The translations under genes were made by a program, and so were the position numbers. The notes below the pieces were generated by a model. It saw only the letters and a program-made list of their open reading frames with translations. It was not told where the DNA came from and ran no database searches. Source: Megascapheus bottae (lineage: Eukaryota > Chordata > Mammalia > Rodentia > Geomyidae). From it: a stretch of 64,000 nt of DNA. This document shows positions 34,797-48,442 of this stretch, in pieces (within the stretch, counting starts at the first letter, position 1; each line of letters opens with the position of its first letter). The stretch covers positions 744,001 through 808,000 of the forward strand of contig JANJXV010000153.1 of NCBI GenBank assembly GCA_024803745.1, read 5' to 3'.

Positions 34797-35356
34797 TTGA
34801 AAATGGGAGCAAGATTACTACTAAATACGATTATAGTTTTTCAGATATAACCAACCTAGACCTCTGTCGCTGGCAGACACTAGATGTTCACAAGTTTTGA
34901 TTGGTATTATCACTCTTTCCTTTTGTGCACTTACAGACCAGCCTAATACAACCACTGATAAGCGATTTATACCCAAAACAATAAGCCTCTCAATCCAATC
35001 TCTATTGTCTTTAAGTCCCTCTGAGCCTAGAGAATAATTAACCACCTACATATACAATATTGCTCAACAGCCATCAAGTGTAGATTCGTGCAGTATAAGG
35101 GTTGAAAGACGAGCAGAGGTCCAGAGATAGAAAAAAAGAATGAGAGAGGTCAGAGGAGGTGCAAGAGGATTAACGTAGGAGTGTAAGAATATTGTAGTAA
35201 TGAAGAAAAGTTATAGCATAAGGATAACTGACCTTAGTTGGTAAGTAGGTAGCATATTGGAGTACAAAGTTTGGAAAGTATTAGAATAAAACTTATGTGT
35301 TGCTGCACGACTAGCTCTTTGCCCAACCAGTGGCCTCACAGTGGACCATGGGATGG
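34797..35356 (-). promoter_or_regulatory. L1-1 5' UTR
   Basis: About 560 bp between the ORF1 start and the F spacer. It is conserved among all four units and absent from the RalGDS-like paralogue at 14,543 onward, which identifies it as L1. In active L1s this region holds an internal RNA polymerase II promoter. Activity here is not shown by sequence. Confidence 0.7.
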
Positions 35357-36728
35357 ATCTGTTTTTCTTGTCTACGTTGAGGGAAAGGGGTATTTCACAA
35401 GATGCAGAAGCGAAGATTTCAGAAGCAAATGCTGTGAGTGAATTACCTCGTAAAAAGCATATTTATTTTCTTTTATCTTTCTGCCAGTCTTGGGGCTTGA
35501 ATTCAGGGCGTGAGCAATGTCCTCGGGTTTTCTCAAGTCTAGCCCTCTGCCACTTGAGCCACAGTGCCACATCTAGATTTTCTATCTATGTGGTACTGAG
35601 CAATCAAACCCAGATCTTCATGGATGCTAGGCAAGCACTCTACCACTATGCCAAACTCTCAACCCTGACATAGTAATTATAAAGTCATCATCATCATCAT
35701 CATATCCAAATATCCTTTCTCCTACAAAGAATGAACACTTAACTGTGTGTAATGCTTTTTTTTAATTTCACTAATTCTTCTGTGTTTTTCCCTCTTGCAT
35801 TTTTTACACATGACTGCAAAGCTAATCATCAGGAAAAAATTGATTAGGATACAGAACCCTAATAATATCCTAGTAGATTGACGTCAAAAATATGTGCAAG
35901 ATGCCCTGTGTGTTTGACCTAGTGGGAGAGTCCTTGGCTACCAAGCAGTAAGCCTCAGGTTTGATTCCTCATTACCACATACATAGAAAACGCTGCAAGT
36001 GGTGCTGTGGCTCGGTGGGACAGCTAAAGCCTAAAGAAAGCCCAAGAACAATGTTCACACTCTGAGGTCAAGTCCCAAGACTAGCAAAAACAAAAAAAAT
36101 TCGACAAGGGGCAAAATGCAGGCAGAGAAGGCACTGTGAAGCCAATGTTTTGTAAAGGATGAGGGCAATATTGACCCTTAAGTTTGGATCTTACCTAAGA
36201 AAGGCTCCTTGAGCCTGAGACCAGACTGGTAGTTGGGCCTAGTGGAAGACATTGGGATTGGACAAATAAGGTGTGCTGTATACTACATCCACATGTATAT
36301 TGTGAGACTGGAGGAGAGATTCAGCCTCCAGTATGTCTTTGGTGAGGTCTTTTGGGAGCAAGGATCTTTGGTCATTGGGCCCTGAAAGGTGACCCTGCCT
36401 CCCTCACAATGGAACAGAATATGGAACCCTGGTAACCAAGCCACTGTAACTAACAACCAGCTCAAGCCAGCTCACTTGGCCTGTGACTCAGGAGGAAGAA
36501 AGATGTTGCTGTGCTGTTGCCAAAGGTCAGGAAACTCGAGTCTCAGGCATGGAAGTTGTGGATGTCTTACTCGAAGATGTACATGCTAGATCATTGCCAA
36601 GCCACAAATCCAGTATAACAGAACTTTCTCTAAGAAGAAGGCCAGGAAAATCCAGGGCAACCAGATGAGGTAAATTTCTAAGAAGAAATGTATTTGACCC
36701 CATCATCGTCCCCACACACTACAACTTT
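35357..36728 (+). repeat. Spacer F1 (inverted RalGDS-like paralogue)
   Basis: Reverse-complement counterpart of 13,190-14,542. It contains SINE B minus (about 35,470-35,665), a TCA triplet run (35,686-35,703), SINE B plus (about 35,905-36,100), and the Glu/Cys-rich coding relic on the plus strand (36,483-36,668: 'TQEEERCCCAVAKGQETRVS'). It meets L1 sequence on both sides. The REM domain part is not included. Confidence 0.92.
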
Positions 36729-37142
36729 CTTTTTTTTCATTTTTTATTGTAATTTGTAAAAGGGTTAGATGATATTTGCCAGATAGAAGGTGCATTAATT
36801 CACATACATTGATACCCTTTCACATGTCTTGGTACCCATTTCCCTCCAACCCCACACCCCCCACCCGTCTTGGTTTTCCCCCCTTCCCTATCAAATTTCA
36901 AATATCCAAATACAAATAAATTCAATATATCAGATAACAAAGTGAGATACTATACCAATATGGGATAACCAAGGGACAGCAAGCGAGATGAGAGACAACA
37001 TAGTACATTAAGGACAACAATCATTCATTATATGGCTTTTGTGTCAATGTCCTGGAGGTCCTTTAAATTAGCTTCACATTATATGGCCTTATATATGGCC
37101 TTTTGCTCTATTCACAATCTCTGCTAGTAGAGCCCTAGGTTT

Positions 37143-40100
37143 CTACTGATTATGACGAATGAGGGTAACCACTGAGCCTAAGTTCCTTTGAGTCTGGCTT
37201 ACTTCACTTAATATGATTTGTTCTAAGTCTTTCCATTTCCTAACAAATGGGGCGATGTCATTCTTTCTGACAGCAGCATGGAATTCCATTGTGTACAAAT
37301 ACCACAACTTGTTGATCCACTCATCAACTGAGGGACATCTGGGTTGGTTCCATATCTTTGCTATGGTGAATAGTGCTGCAATGAACATTGTTGTGCTAGT
37401 GGGTTTAGTATGCCCTTGTTTCTGGATTGTTGGGTAAATGCCAAGTACTGGAATTGCTGGGTCATAGGGGAGTTGTATGTTTAGCGTTTTGAGGCACTGC
37501 CGCACTGCTTTCCATAGTGGTTGAACGAGTTTGCACTCCCACCAACAGTGTAGTAGTTATCCCTCCTGACCACATCCCCTCCAGCATCTGTTATCATTCG
37601 TTTTCCTGATCCTGGCCATTCTAACTGGAGTGAGGTGGAATCTTAGAGTTGTTTTGATTTGCATTTCTTTTATGACCAGAGATGTTGAGCATTTCTTCAT
37701 GTGTCTATAGGCCATTTTTGTTTCTTCTTCAGAGAAGACTCTCTTTAAGTCTTTGGCCCATTTTGTAATGGGATGGGTGTTACTTTGGAGGTTAGTTTTG
37801 GAGTGATTCAATTTTTTGAGTTGTTGATATATTTTAGATATGAGGCCTTGTTCCGTTGTTTGGGTGGTGAAGGTCTTCTCCCACTCTCCTGATTACTTTA
37901 CTAGCTGTATCCGTTGCCATACAAAAGCTCTGCAGTTTAATGCCGTCCCACTTATCCAGCCTTTCTCTGATTTGTTGTGATTCTTGGTCCTTATAAAGAA
38001 AGTTTCGACCTGTACCAAGGAGGCCTAGTGGATCTCCTATTCCTTACTGTAACCTTTTCAGTGTGTCAGCTTTTACCTCCAGGTCTTTCATCCATTTGGA
38101 GTTAATTCTAGCGCAAGGTGAAAAATAAGGGTCCAACTTTAGTTTTCTGCAAGTGTTTAACCAGTTCTGCCAGCACAACTTGTTGAAGAGGCTATCTTTC
38201 TTCCATTCTATTTTTTTGGCTCCCTGGTCAAAGATTAGGTGGCCATAGGTCTGTGGTTTAATATCTGGGTCCGCAGTTCTACTCCATTGGACTTCAGGCC
38301 TGTTCTTGTGCCAGTACCAAGCTGTTTTGAGAATTATAGCTCTGTAATAGAGCCTTAAGTTTGGAATTGAAATTCCTCAAGCTCTGTTCTTTCTGCTAAG
38401 AAGTGTTTTTGCTATACGGGGTCTTTTATTATTCCATATAAAATTTTGAATTGCCTCTTCTATTTCTTTAAAGAATGACATTGGGTTGTTGATGGGTATT
38501 GCATTGAATTTGTAGATAGCCCTTGGCAAGATTGTCATTTTCACAATGTTGATTCTTCCAATCCAGGAGCACGGGAGGTTTTTCCATTTCCTTAGTTCTG
38601 CTTTAATTTCCTTTTTTAGGGTTTTAAAGTTTTCATCTAAACGGTCCTTTACATTCTTAGTTAAGCTAATTGATAGGTACTTTATTTTCTTTGAGGCTAT
38701 TGTGAAAGGATTTTCTTTCCTGATTATTGCCTCGTTCCTCTCAGTGTTGGCGTAAAGTAAGGCAGTTGATTTGTGAGGGTTGATTTTATGGCCTGCTACC
38801 CTTCCAAAGCTTTGAATCAGCTCAAGGAGCTTGGGAGTAGAGTCTATAGGATTCTTTAAATACAGAATCATGTCATCTGCAAAGAGGGATAGTTTTATTT
38901 CCTCTTTCCCTACTTGGATCCCCTTTATGCTTGCTTCTTGCCTTATTGCACTGCCTAGGAATTCTAGTACTATGTTAAAAAGGAGTGGAGAGAGTGGGCA
39001 TCCTTGTCTCGTTCCTGATTTTAGAGGGAATGGCTTTAGATTTTCACCATTAAGTATAATACTAGCAGTGGGTTTCTCATACACAGCCTTTATTACATTG
39101 AGAAATGTTCCATGGATTCCTAGTTTCTCCACATCTTTTTACATAAAGGGGTTTTGGATCTTGTCAAATGCCTTTTCCGCATCTATTGAGACAATCATGT
39201 GATTTTATCCCTGCTCCTTTTGATGTGTTGAATTATATTAATTGATTTGTGTATGTTGAACCAGCTTTGCCTCCCTGTGATGAATCCAGTTTGATCATAG
39301 TGTATATTTTTTGGATGAGTTGTTGTAGACGGTTGGCCAGTATTTTGTTGAGAAGTTTTGCATCGAGGTTCATCAAAGAAATGGGTCTATAGATCTCTTT
39401 CTTTGATGAATCTCTGTCTGGTTTGGGGATGAGGGATATACTGGCTTCACAGAATCAGTTTAGTAAAGAACCTTCATTTTCAATTTCGTTGAAGAGCTTG
39501 AGGAATATTGGTGTGAGCTCTGCTTTGAAGACCTTATAGAATTCAGCTGTGAATCCATCTGGCCCTGGGCTCTTTTTAAGTGGAAGTTGTCTAATTTCCA
39601 TTTCTATTTCAGAGCTTGAAATAGGCCTGTTGAGTTGGGTTAGCTCTTCTTGGTTCAGTGTGTGTATGTTAATATTGTCTAGGAATTCATCCATTTCTTC
39701 TAGATTCTCAAATTTGGTGGCGTAAAGGTTTGAGAAGTATTCCCTCATGATATTCTGGATCTTGGTAATTTCTGTCGTGATATTACCATTTTCATCTGCG
39801 ATTTTGTTTATTTCGATATGCTCTCTTCTTTTTTCGGTAAGATTTGCTAAGGGCTTGTCAAATTTGTTAATTCTTTCAAGAACCAACTCCTTGTTTTGTT
39901 GATTCTTTCTACAGTTTTTTTATTCCAAATCATTTAATTCTGCTTTGATTTTAATAATTTGCTTTCTCCTAATGGGTTTAGGGTTGGTTTGTTGCTCTTT
40001 TTCCAGGAGGTTAAGGTGAGACATTAACTAGTTGGTTTGCCATTTTTCCAACTTGCTGTTGTAGGCACTCCACGCTATAAATTTTCCTCTGAGTACTGCC

Positions 40101-40975
40101 TTTGTTGTGTCCCTAAGGAGTTGATATTAGTGTGCTCCTTATTGTTAAATTTCATAAACAGTTGGATATCTGTTCTGATCTCTTCGATTACCCAATGTTT
40201 TTGATTCAACAATGTGTTGTTCAGTCCCCATGAGTTACAGGGTTTTCTTTGGTGGAGATGTGTGTTCAGCTCCAATTTGATGCCTTTATGGTCTGAGAGT
40301 GTGCATGGAATAATTTCAGTGTTTCTGAATCTGTCCAGGTTTGCTTTATGGCCTAAGATGTGGTCTATTTTGGAAAATGTTCCATGTGCTGCTGAGAAAA
40401 ACGTATATTGTGGTGTTACTGGGTGGAATATTCTGCAGATGTCTGTTAGATCTAATTGGTCTATATAGTTGTTCAGTTCTAAGGTTTCTCTGTTGAGTTT
40501 TTGCCCTGTTGATCTGTCCATAGGTGAGAGTGGTGTGTTAAACTCACCAACAATCACTGTGTTTCGATCTATGTATGGTTTCAGTGTAAGTAAAGTTTGC
40601 TTGATGAAGTTTGGAGCTCCGGGATTGGGTGTGTAAATATTTAGGATTGTTATGTCTTCCGGGAGGAAAGATCCCTTTAGTAGTATGTAGTAACCTTCTT
40701 TGTCTTTTCTTACTAATTTTAGTTTGAAGTCTATTGTATCTGATAGGAGGATGGCAACTCCAGCCTGTTTATGGGGGCAGTTAGCTTGATAGAGTTTATT
40801 CCAACCTCTCCCTTTCAAAAGATGATTGTTTTTGGGTAAGATGTGTCTCTCGAAGACAGCAGAACGATGGCTCTTGCTTTTTGATCCAACTAGACAACCT
40901 ATGCCGTTTAATTGGAGAGTTCAGTCCATTGATATTGAGAGTTAGGATTGAGAGATATTTATTAGTTCCTACCAT
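37143..40975 (-). pseudogene. L1-2 ORF2, broken
   Basis: Endonuclease (open 40,818-40,075): the position corresponding to QETH reads RETH (CGA), while the TGA seen before it in L1-1 is absent here. TGA after '[10 protein letters not shown]' at 39,455. A-run frameshift near 39,195. Reverse transcriptase open at 39,132-38,377 with FADD. C-terminal frames at 37,811-37,557 and 37,505-37,143, including '[13 protein letters not shown]'. A 5-bp loss near 37,888 adds a further break. Confidence 0.9.
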
Positions 40976-41023
40976 TTTTAAAAGCTTTTAGTAGGGCCTG
41001 TGTCTTGACAGTTCTTGTGGTCC

Positions 41024-42206
41024 TTACATGGTATGCTGTTTAGGTGCCTTTTCTATCCCTATATTGCATTTATTTTGGTTTTCTATGTATAGAGCATCTT
41101 TGAGAATTCTCTGTAGTGTTGGTTTTGTTTCGACATATTGTTGCAGCTTTTCCCTGGAATGGAATGTTTTTATTGTTCCCTCAGTTATGAATGAGAGCTT
41201 AGCTGGCTACAGTATTCTTGGTTGGTAGTTATTTGATATAAGGGCATGACATATATGCTTCCAGTCCCTTCGTGCTTGCATGGTCTCTGCTGAGAAATCT
41301 GGGGTTATTCTGATTGGTTTGCCTTTGTAGGTTACTGATCCCTTTTCCCTGGCTGCCTTTAGGATCTTTCCTTTCGTTCTATTGATCCAGTTCGGATCAC
41401 AATGTGGCGGTGGGATGTTCTTTTCTGGTCAGGTCTGTTTGGGGTTCTAAAAGCTTCTCGTATCTGGATGGGCCTGCCCTTCTGGATATTTTGGAAATTC
41501 TCTGAGATGATTCCCTGAAGTATATTTCCAATACCATTGACCTCTTTCTCCACGCCCTCCTCAGTACCAACTAGCCTTAAATTAGGCTTCCTAATTGTAT
41601 CTTGGACCTCCTGAAGCGCTCTCTCATATTTCCTAGATTTGGATTGACTCATTTTCTGTTCTTTGTAATACCTAAATTATCTTCAGCCACGGAAATTCTC
41701 TCCTCTGCAATGTCTAACCTGCTATCAAAGCTATCTACTTTATTTTTCATCTCCCTTGCTTCTAATTGCTCACTTTTGATGCCTTGCATCCCTTGTTTTA
41801 GATCATGTATGGATTTCTTTATCTCCTCGATTTCCTTTTGAGTGGTTAGCTCAGTAGCTTTATTTTCTTTGGACATTTGCTGGAGTTTGGTCACGTTTTT
41901 ATTTGTGGATTCTTTGAATTCATCCATCTTTCTTTGAAAAACCTTTATTATGGCCTCCTTTATGGCTTCTTCTTTTTCACTTATCACCTTGTTTTTGCTT
42001 TCCTCTTGTTCAGGTATGGCTTCCTCCATTATCTCTTTCTTTATATTTTCACATTTTTCATTAATGATGTTTATCAATTGCATTTGTGTAGCAATTGGAA
42101 GACTCTCCTCTAGGTTTGCCAGTGACTGTTCCATTGTCTGTTTACATTGGGTGGGGGATGTTGTTTCTTGATTTGACATTTTTCTTGAGTTTCTTGTTCT
42201 GCCCAT
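41024..42206 (-). pseudogene. L1-2 ORF1, split
   Basis: N-terminal 185 codons identical in protein to L1-1. The same ATGA frame change at 41,649. The C-terminal frame (41,652-41,359) has an extra one-base loss, ending it early after 'GSIERKERS'. Confidence 0.9.
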
Positions 42207-42766
42207 TTGAAAATGGGAGCAAGATTACTACTAAATACGATTATAGTTTTTCAGATATAACCAACCTAGAACTCTGTAGCTGGCAGACACTAGATGTTCA
42301 CAAGTTTTGATTGGTATTATCACTCTTTCTTTTTGTGCACTTACAGACCAGCCTAATACAACCACTGATAAGCGATTTATACCCAAAACAATAAGCCTCT
42401 CAATCCAATCTCTATTGTCTTTAAGTCCCTCTGAGCCTAGAGAATAATTAACCACCTACATATACAATATTGCTCAACAGCCATCAAGTGTAGATCCGTG
42501 CAGTATAAGGGTTGAAAGACGAGCAGAGGTCCAGAGATAGAAAAAAAGAATGAGAGAGGTCAGGGGAGGTGCAAGAGGATTAACGTAGGAGTGTAAGAAT
42601 ATTGTAGTAATGAAGAAAAGTTATAGCATAAGGATAACTGACATAATTTGGTAAGTAGTTAGCATATTTGAGTACAAAGTTTGGAAAGTATTAGAATAAA
42701 ACTTATGTGTTGCTGCACGACTAGCTCTTAGCCCAAACAGTGGCCTCACAGTGGACCATGGGATGG
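42207..42766 (-). promoter_or_regulatory. L1-2 5' UTR
   Basis: Same sequence as the L1-1 5' UTR with a handful of substitutions, ending at the F2 boundary. Confidence 0.7.
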
Positions 42767-44138
42767 ATCTGTTTTTCTTGTCTACGTTGAGGGAAAGGGG
42801 TATTTCACAAGATTCAGAAGCGAAGATTTCAGAAGCAAATGCTGTGAGTGAATTAGCTCGTAAAAAGCATTTTTATTTTCTTTTATCTTTCTGCCAGTCT
42901 TGGGGCTTGAATTCAGGGCCTGAGCACTGTCCTCGGGTTTTCTCAAGTCTAGCCCTCTGCCACTTGGGCCACAGTGCCACATCTAGATTTTCTATCTATG
43001 TGGTACTGAGCAATAAAACCCAGATCTTCATGGATGCTAGGCAAGCACTCTACCACTATGCCAAACTCTCAACCCTGACATAGTAATTATAAAGTCATCA
43101 TCAACATCATCATATCGAAATATCCTTTCTCCTATAAAGAATGAACACTTAACTGTGTCTAATGCTTTTTTTTTAATTTCACTAATTCTTCTGTGTTTTT
43201 CCCTCTTGCATTTTTTACACATGACAGCAAAGCTAATCATCAGGAAAAAATTGATTAGGATACAGAAACCTAATAATATCCTAGTAGATTGACGTCAAAA
43301 ATATGTGCAAGATGCCCTGTGTGTTTGACCTAGTGGGAGAGTCCTTGGCTACCAAGCAGTAAGCCTCAGGTTTGATTCCTCATTACCACATACATAGAAA
43401 ACGCTGCAAGTGGTGCTGTGGCTCGGTGGGACAGCTAAAGCCTAAAGAAAGCCCAAGAACAATGTTTACACTCTGAGGTCAAGTCCCAAGACTAGCAAAA
43501 ACAAAAAAAATTCGACAAGGGGCAAAATGCAGGCAGAGAAGGCACTGTGAAGCAAATGTTTTGTAAAGGATGAGGGCAATATTGACCCTTAAGTTTGGAT
43601 CTTACCTAAGAAAGGCTCCTTGAGCATGAGACCAGACTGGTAGTTGGTCCTAGTGGAAGACATTGGGATTGGACAAATAAGGTGTGCTGTATACTACATC
43701 CACATGTATATTGTGAGACTGGAGGGGAGATTCAGCCTCCAGTATGTCTTTGGTGAAGTCTTTTGTGAGCAAGGATCTTTAGTCATTGGGCCCTGAAAGG
43801 TGACCCTGCCTCCCTCACAATGGAACAGAATATGGAACCCTGGTAATCAAGCCACTGGAACTAACAACCAGCTCAAGCCAGCTCACTTGGCCTGTGGCTC
43901 AGGAGGAAGAAAGATGTTGCTGTGCTGTTGCCAAAGGTCAGGAAACTCGAGTCTCAGGCATGGAAGTTGTGGATGTCTTACTCGAAGATGTACATGCTAG
44001 ATCATTGCCAAGCCACAAATCCAGTATAACAGAACTTTCTCTAAGAAGAAGGCCAGGAAAATCCAGGGCAACCAGATGAGGTAAATTTCTAAGAAGAAAT
44101 GTATTTGACCCATCATCCTCCCCACACACTACAACTTT
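42767..44138 (+). repeat. Spacer F2
   Basis: Same content and order as F1. SINEs at about 42,880-43,075 (minus) and 43,316-43,512 (plus). The triplet run near 43,096 carries an AAC interruption ('tcatcatcaacatcatcat'). Coding relic at 43,894-44,079. Confidence 0.92.
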
Positions 44139-44554
44139 ATTTTTTTTTCATTTTTTTATTGTAATTAGTAAAAGGGTTAGATGATATTTGCCAGATAGAA
44201 GGTGCATTAATTCACATACATTGATACCCTTTCACATGTCTTGGTACCCATTTCCCTCCAACTCCACACCCCCCACCCGTCTTGGTTTTCCCCCCTTCCC
44301 TATCAAATTTCAAATATCCAAATACAAATAAATTCAATATATCAGATAACAAAGTGAGATACTATACCAATATGGGATAACCAAGGGACAGCAAGCGAGA
44401 TGAGAGACAACATAGTACATTAAGGACAACAATCATTCATTATATGGCTTTTGTGTCAATATCCTGGAGGTCCTTTCAATTAGCTTCACATTATATGGCC
44501 TTATATATGGCCTTTTGCTCTATTCACAATCTCTGCTAGTAGAGCCCAAGGTTT

Positions 44555-47500
44555 CTACTGATTATGATGAATGAGGGAAACCACTGAGCCTAAGTTCCTT
44601 TGAGTCTGGCTTACTTCACTTAATATGATTTGTTCTAAGTCTTTCCATTTCCTAACAAATGGGGCAATGTCATTCTTTCTGACAGCAGCATAGAATTCCA
44701 TTGTGTACAAATACCACAACTTGTTGATCCCCTCATCAACTGAGGGACATCTGGGTTGGTTCCATATCTTTGCTATGGTGAATAGTGCTGCAATGAACAT
44801 TGTTGTGCTAGTGGGTTTAGTATGCCCTTGTTTCTGGATTGTTGGGTAAATGCCAAGTACTGGAATTGCTGGGTCATAGGGGAGTTGTATGTTTAGCGTT
44901 TTGAGGCACTGCCGCACTGCTTTCCATAGTGGTTGAACGAGTTTGCACTCCCACCAACAGTGTAGTAGTGATCCCTCCTGACCACATCCCCTCCAGCATC
45001 TGTTGTCATTCGTTTTCCTGATCCTGTCCATTCTAACTGGAGTTAGGTGGAATCTTAGACTTGTTTTGATTTGCATTTCTTTTATGACCAGAGATGTTGA
45101 GCATTTCTTCATGTGTCTATAGGCCATTTTTATTTCTTCTTCAGAGAAGACTCTCTTTAAGTCTTTGGCCCATTTTGTAATGGGATGGGTGTTACTTTGG
45201 AGGTTAGTTTTGGAGTGATTCAATTTTTTGAGTTGTTGATATATTTTAGATATGAGGCCTTGTTCCGTTGTTTGGGTGGTGAAGATCTTCTCCCACTCTG
45301 TAGGCTTCCTGATTAGTTTACTAGCTATATCTGTTGCCATACAAAAGCTCTGCAGTTTAATGCAGTCCCACTTATCCAGCCTTTCTCTGATTTGTTGTGA
45401 TTCTTGGTCCTTATTAAGAAAGTTTCGACCTGTACCAAGGAGGCCTAGTGTATCTCCTATTCCTTCCTGTAAACTTTTCAGTGTGTCAGCTTTAACCTCC
45501 ACGTCTTTGATCCATTTGGAGTTAATTCTAGTGCAAGGGGACAAAGAAGGATCCAACTTTAGTTTTCTGCAGGTGTTTAACCAGTTCTGCCAGCACAACT
45601 TGTTGAAGAGGCTATCTTTCTTCCATTCTATTTTTTTGGCTCCCTGGTCAAAGATTAGGTGGCCATAGGTCTGTGGTTTAATATCTGGGTCCGCAGTTCT
45701 ACTCCATTGGACTTCAGGCCTGTTCTTGTTCCAGTACCAAGCTGTTTTGAGAATTATAGCTCTGTAATAGAGCCTTAAGTTTGGAATTGAAATTCCTCCA
45801 GCGATGTTCTTTCTGCTAAGAAGTGTTTTTGCTATACGGGGTCTTTATTATTCCATATGAAATTTTGAATTGCCTCTTCTATGTCTTTAAAGAATGACAT
45901 TGGGATGTTGATGGGTATTACATTGAATTTGTAGATAGCCCTTGGCAAGATTGTCATTATCACAATGTTGATTCTTCCAATCCAGGAGCATGCGAGGTTT
46001 CTCCATTTCCTTAGTTCTGCTTTAATTTCCTTTTTTAGGGTTTTAAAGTTTTCATCTAAACGGTCCTTTACATTCTTAGTTAAGCTAATTGCTAGGTACT
46101 TTATTTTCTTTGAGGCTATTGTGAAAGGATTTTCTTTCCTGATTATTGCCTCGTTCCTCTCAGTGTTGAGGTAAAGTAAGGCAGTTGATTTGTGAGGGTT
46201 GATTTTATGGCCTGCTACACTTCCAAAGCTTTGAATCAGCTCAAGGAGCTTGGGAGTAGAGTCTATAGGATTCTTTAAATACAGAATCATGTCATCTGCA
46301 AAGAGGGATAGTTTTATTTCCTCTTTCCCTACTTGGATCCCCTTTATGCTTGCTTCTTGCCTTATTGCACTGCCTAGGAATTCTAGTACTATGTTAAAAA
46401 GGAGTGGAAAGAGTGGGCATCCTTGTCTCGTTCCTGATTTTAGAGGAAATGGCTTTAGATTTTCACCATTAAGTATAATACTAGCAGTGGGTTTCTCATA
46501 CACAGCCTTTATTACATTGAGAAATGTTCCATGGATTCCTAGTTTCTCCACATCTTTTTACATAAAGGGGTTTTGGATCTTGTCAAATGCCTTTTCCGCA
46601 TCTATTGAGACAATCATGTGATTTTATCCCTGCTCCTGTTGATGTGTTGAATTATATTAATTGATTTGTGTATGTTGATCCAGCTTTGCCTCCCTGTGAT
46701 GAATCCAGTTTGATCATAGTGTATATTTTTTTTTGATGAGTTGTTGTAGACGGTTGGCCAATATTTTGTTGAGAAGTTTTTCATAGAGGTTCATCAAAGA
46801 AATGGGTCTATAGATCTCTTTCTTTGATGAATCTCTGTCTGGTTTGGGGATGAGGGATATGCTGGCTTCACAGAATCAGTTTAGTAAAGAACCTTCATTT
46901 TCAATTTCGTTGAAGAGCTTGAGGAGTATTGGTGTGAGCTCTGCTTTGAAGACCTTATAGAATTCAGCTGTGAATCCATCTGGCCCTGGGCTCTTTTTAA
47001 GTGGAAGTTGTCTAATTTCCATTTCTATTTCAGAGCTTGAAATAGGCCTGTTGAGTTGGGATAGCTCTTCTTGGTTCAGTGTGTGTATGTTAATATTGTC
47101 TAGGAATTCATCCATTTCTTCTAGATTCTCAAATTTGTTGGCATAAAGGTTTGAGAAGTATTCCCTCATGATATTCTGGATCTTGGTAATTTCTGTCGTG
47201 ATATTACCATTTTCATCTGCGATTTTGTTTATTTCGATATGCTCTCTTCTTTTTTTGGTAAGATTTGCTAAGGGATTGTCAATTTTGTTAATTCTTTCAA
47301 GAACCAACTCCTTGTTTTGTTGATTCTTTCTATAGTTTTTTTATTCCAAATCATTTAATTCTGCTTTGATTTTAATAATTTGCTTTCTCCTAATGGGTTT
47401 AGGGTTGGTTTGTTGCTCTTTTTCCAGGAGGTTAAGGTGAGACATTAACTAGTTGGTTTGCCATTTTTCCAACTTGCTGTTGTAGGCACTCCGCGCTATA

Positions 47501-48396
47501 AATTTTCCTCTGAGTACTGCCTTTGTTGTGTCCCTAAGGAGTTGATATTTGTGTGCTCCTTATTGTTAAATTTCATAAACAGTTGGATATCTGTTCTGAT
47601 CTCTTCGATTACCCATTGTTTTTGATTCAACAATGTGTGGTTCAGTCTCCATGAGTTACAGGGTTTTCTTTGGTGGAGATGTGTGTTCAGCTCCAATTTG
47701 ATGCCTTTATGGTCTGAGAGTGTGCATGGAATAATTTCAGTGTTTCTGAATCTGTCCAGGTTTGCTTTATGGCCTAAGATGTGGTCTATTTTGGAAAATG
47801 ATCCATGTGCTGCTGAGAAAAACGTATGTTGTGGTGTTACTGGGTGGAATATTCTGCAGATGTCTGTTAGATCTAGTTGGTCTATATAGTGGTTCAGTTC
47901 TAAGGTTTCTCTGTTGAGTTTTTGCCTCGTTGATCTGTCCATAGGTGAGAGTGGTGTGTTAAACTCACCAACAATCACTGTGTTTCGATCTATGTATGGT
48001 TTCAGTGTAAGTAAAGTTTGCTTGATGAAGTTTGGAGCTCCGGGATTGGGTGTGTAAATATTTAGGATTGTTATGTCTTCCGGGAGGAAAGATCCCTTTA
48101 GTAGTATGTAGTAACCTTCTTTGTCTTTTCTTACTAATTTTAGTTTGAAGTCTATTGTATCTGATATGAGGATGGCAACTCTAGCCTGTTTATGGGGGCA
48201 GTTAGCTTGATAGAGTTTATTCCAACCTCTCACTTTCAAAAGATGATTGTTTTTGGGTAAGATGTGTCTCTCGAAGTCAGCAGAACGATGGCTCTTGCTT
48301 TTTGATCCAACTAGACAACCTATGCCGTTTAATTGGAGAGTTAAGTCCATTGATATTGAGAGTTAGGATTGAGAGATATTTATTAGTTCCTACCAT
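44555..48396 (-). pseudogene. L1-3 ORF2, broken
   Basis: About 1,280 codons from the expected ATG at 48,396, the usual L1 ORF2 length. Endonuclease: RETH in place of QETH, with a preceding TGA; SDH present; open remnant 48,350-47,496 in a shifted frame at its start. TGA after '[10 protein letters not shown]' at 46,876. A-run frameshift near 46,615. Reverse transcriptase open at 46,551-45,832 with FADD, then a one-base loss near 45,845 in a T run (plus strand). C-terminal 347 codons open at 45,598-44,555. Confidence 0.9.
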
Positions 48397-48442
48397 TTTT
48401 AAAAGCTTTTAGTAGGGCCTGTCTTGACAGTTCTTGTGGTCC

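Larger units (their letters stand above)
30076..35356 (-). mobile_element. L1-1, 3' end missing
   Basis: Minus-strand L1 from its 5' UTR (35,356-34,797) through ORF1 and ORF2. It lacks about 770 bp at the 3' end (ORF2 C-terminus and 3' UTR), replaced by the fused endonuclease fragment. The 5' boundary with F1 is identical to that of the other units. Confidence 0.93.
36729..42766 (-). mobile_element. L1-2, full length, inactive
   Basis: About 6.04 kb: an A-rich tail and 3' UTR (36,729-37,142), ORF2, ORF1 and the 5' UTR. The tail is short and interrupted. No target-site duplication can be recognised, as expected when the flanks come from array duplication. The unit carries 'gggttgttgatgggtatt' at about 38,484, a variant shared only with L1-5 (60,738). 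Confidence 0.95.
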
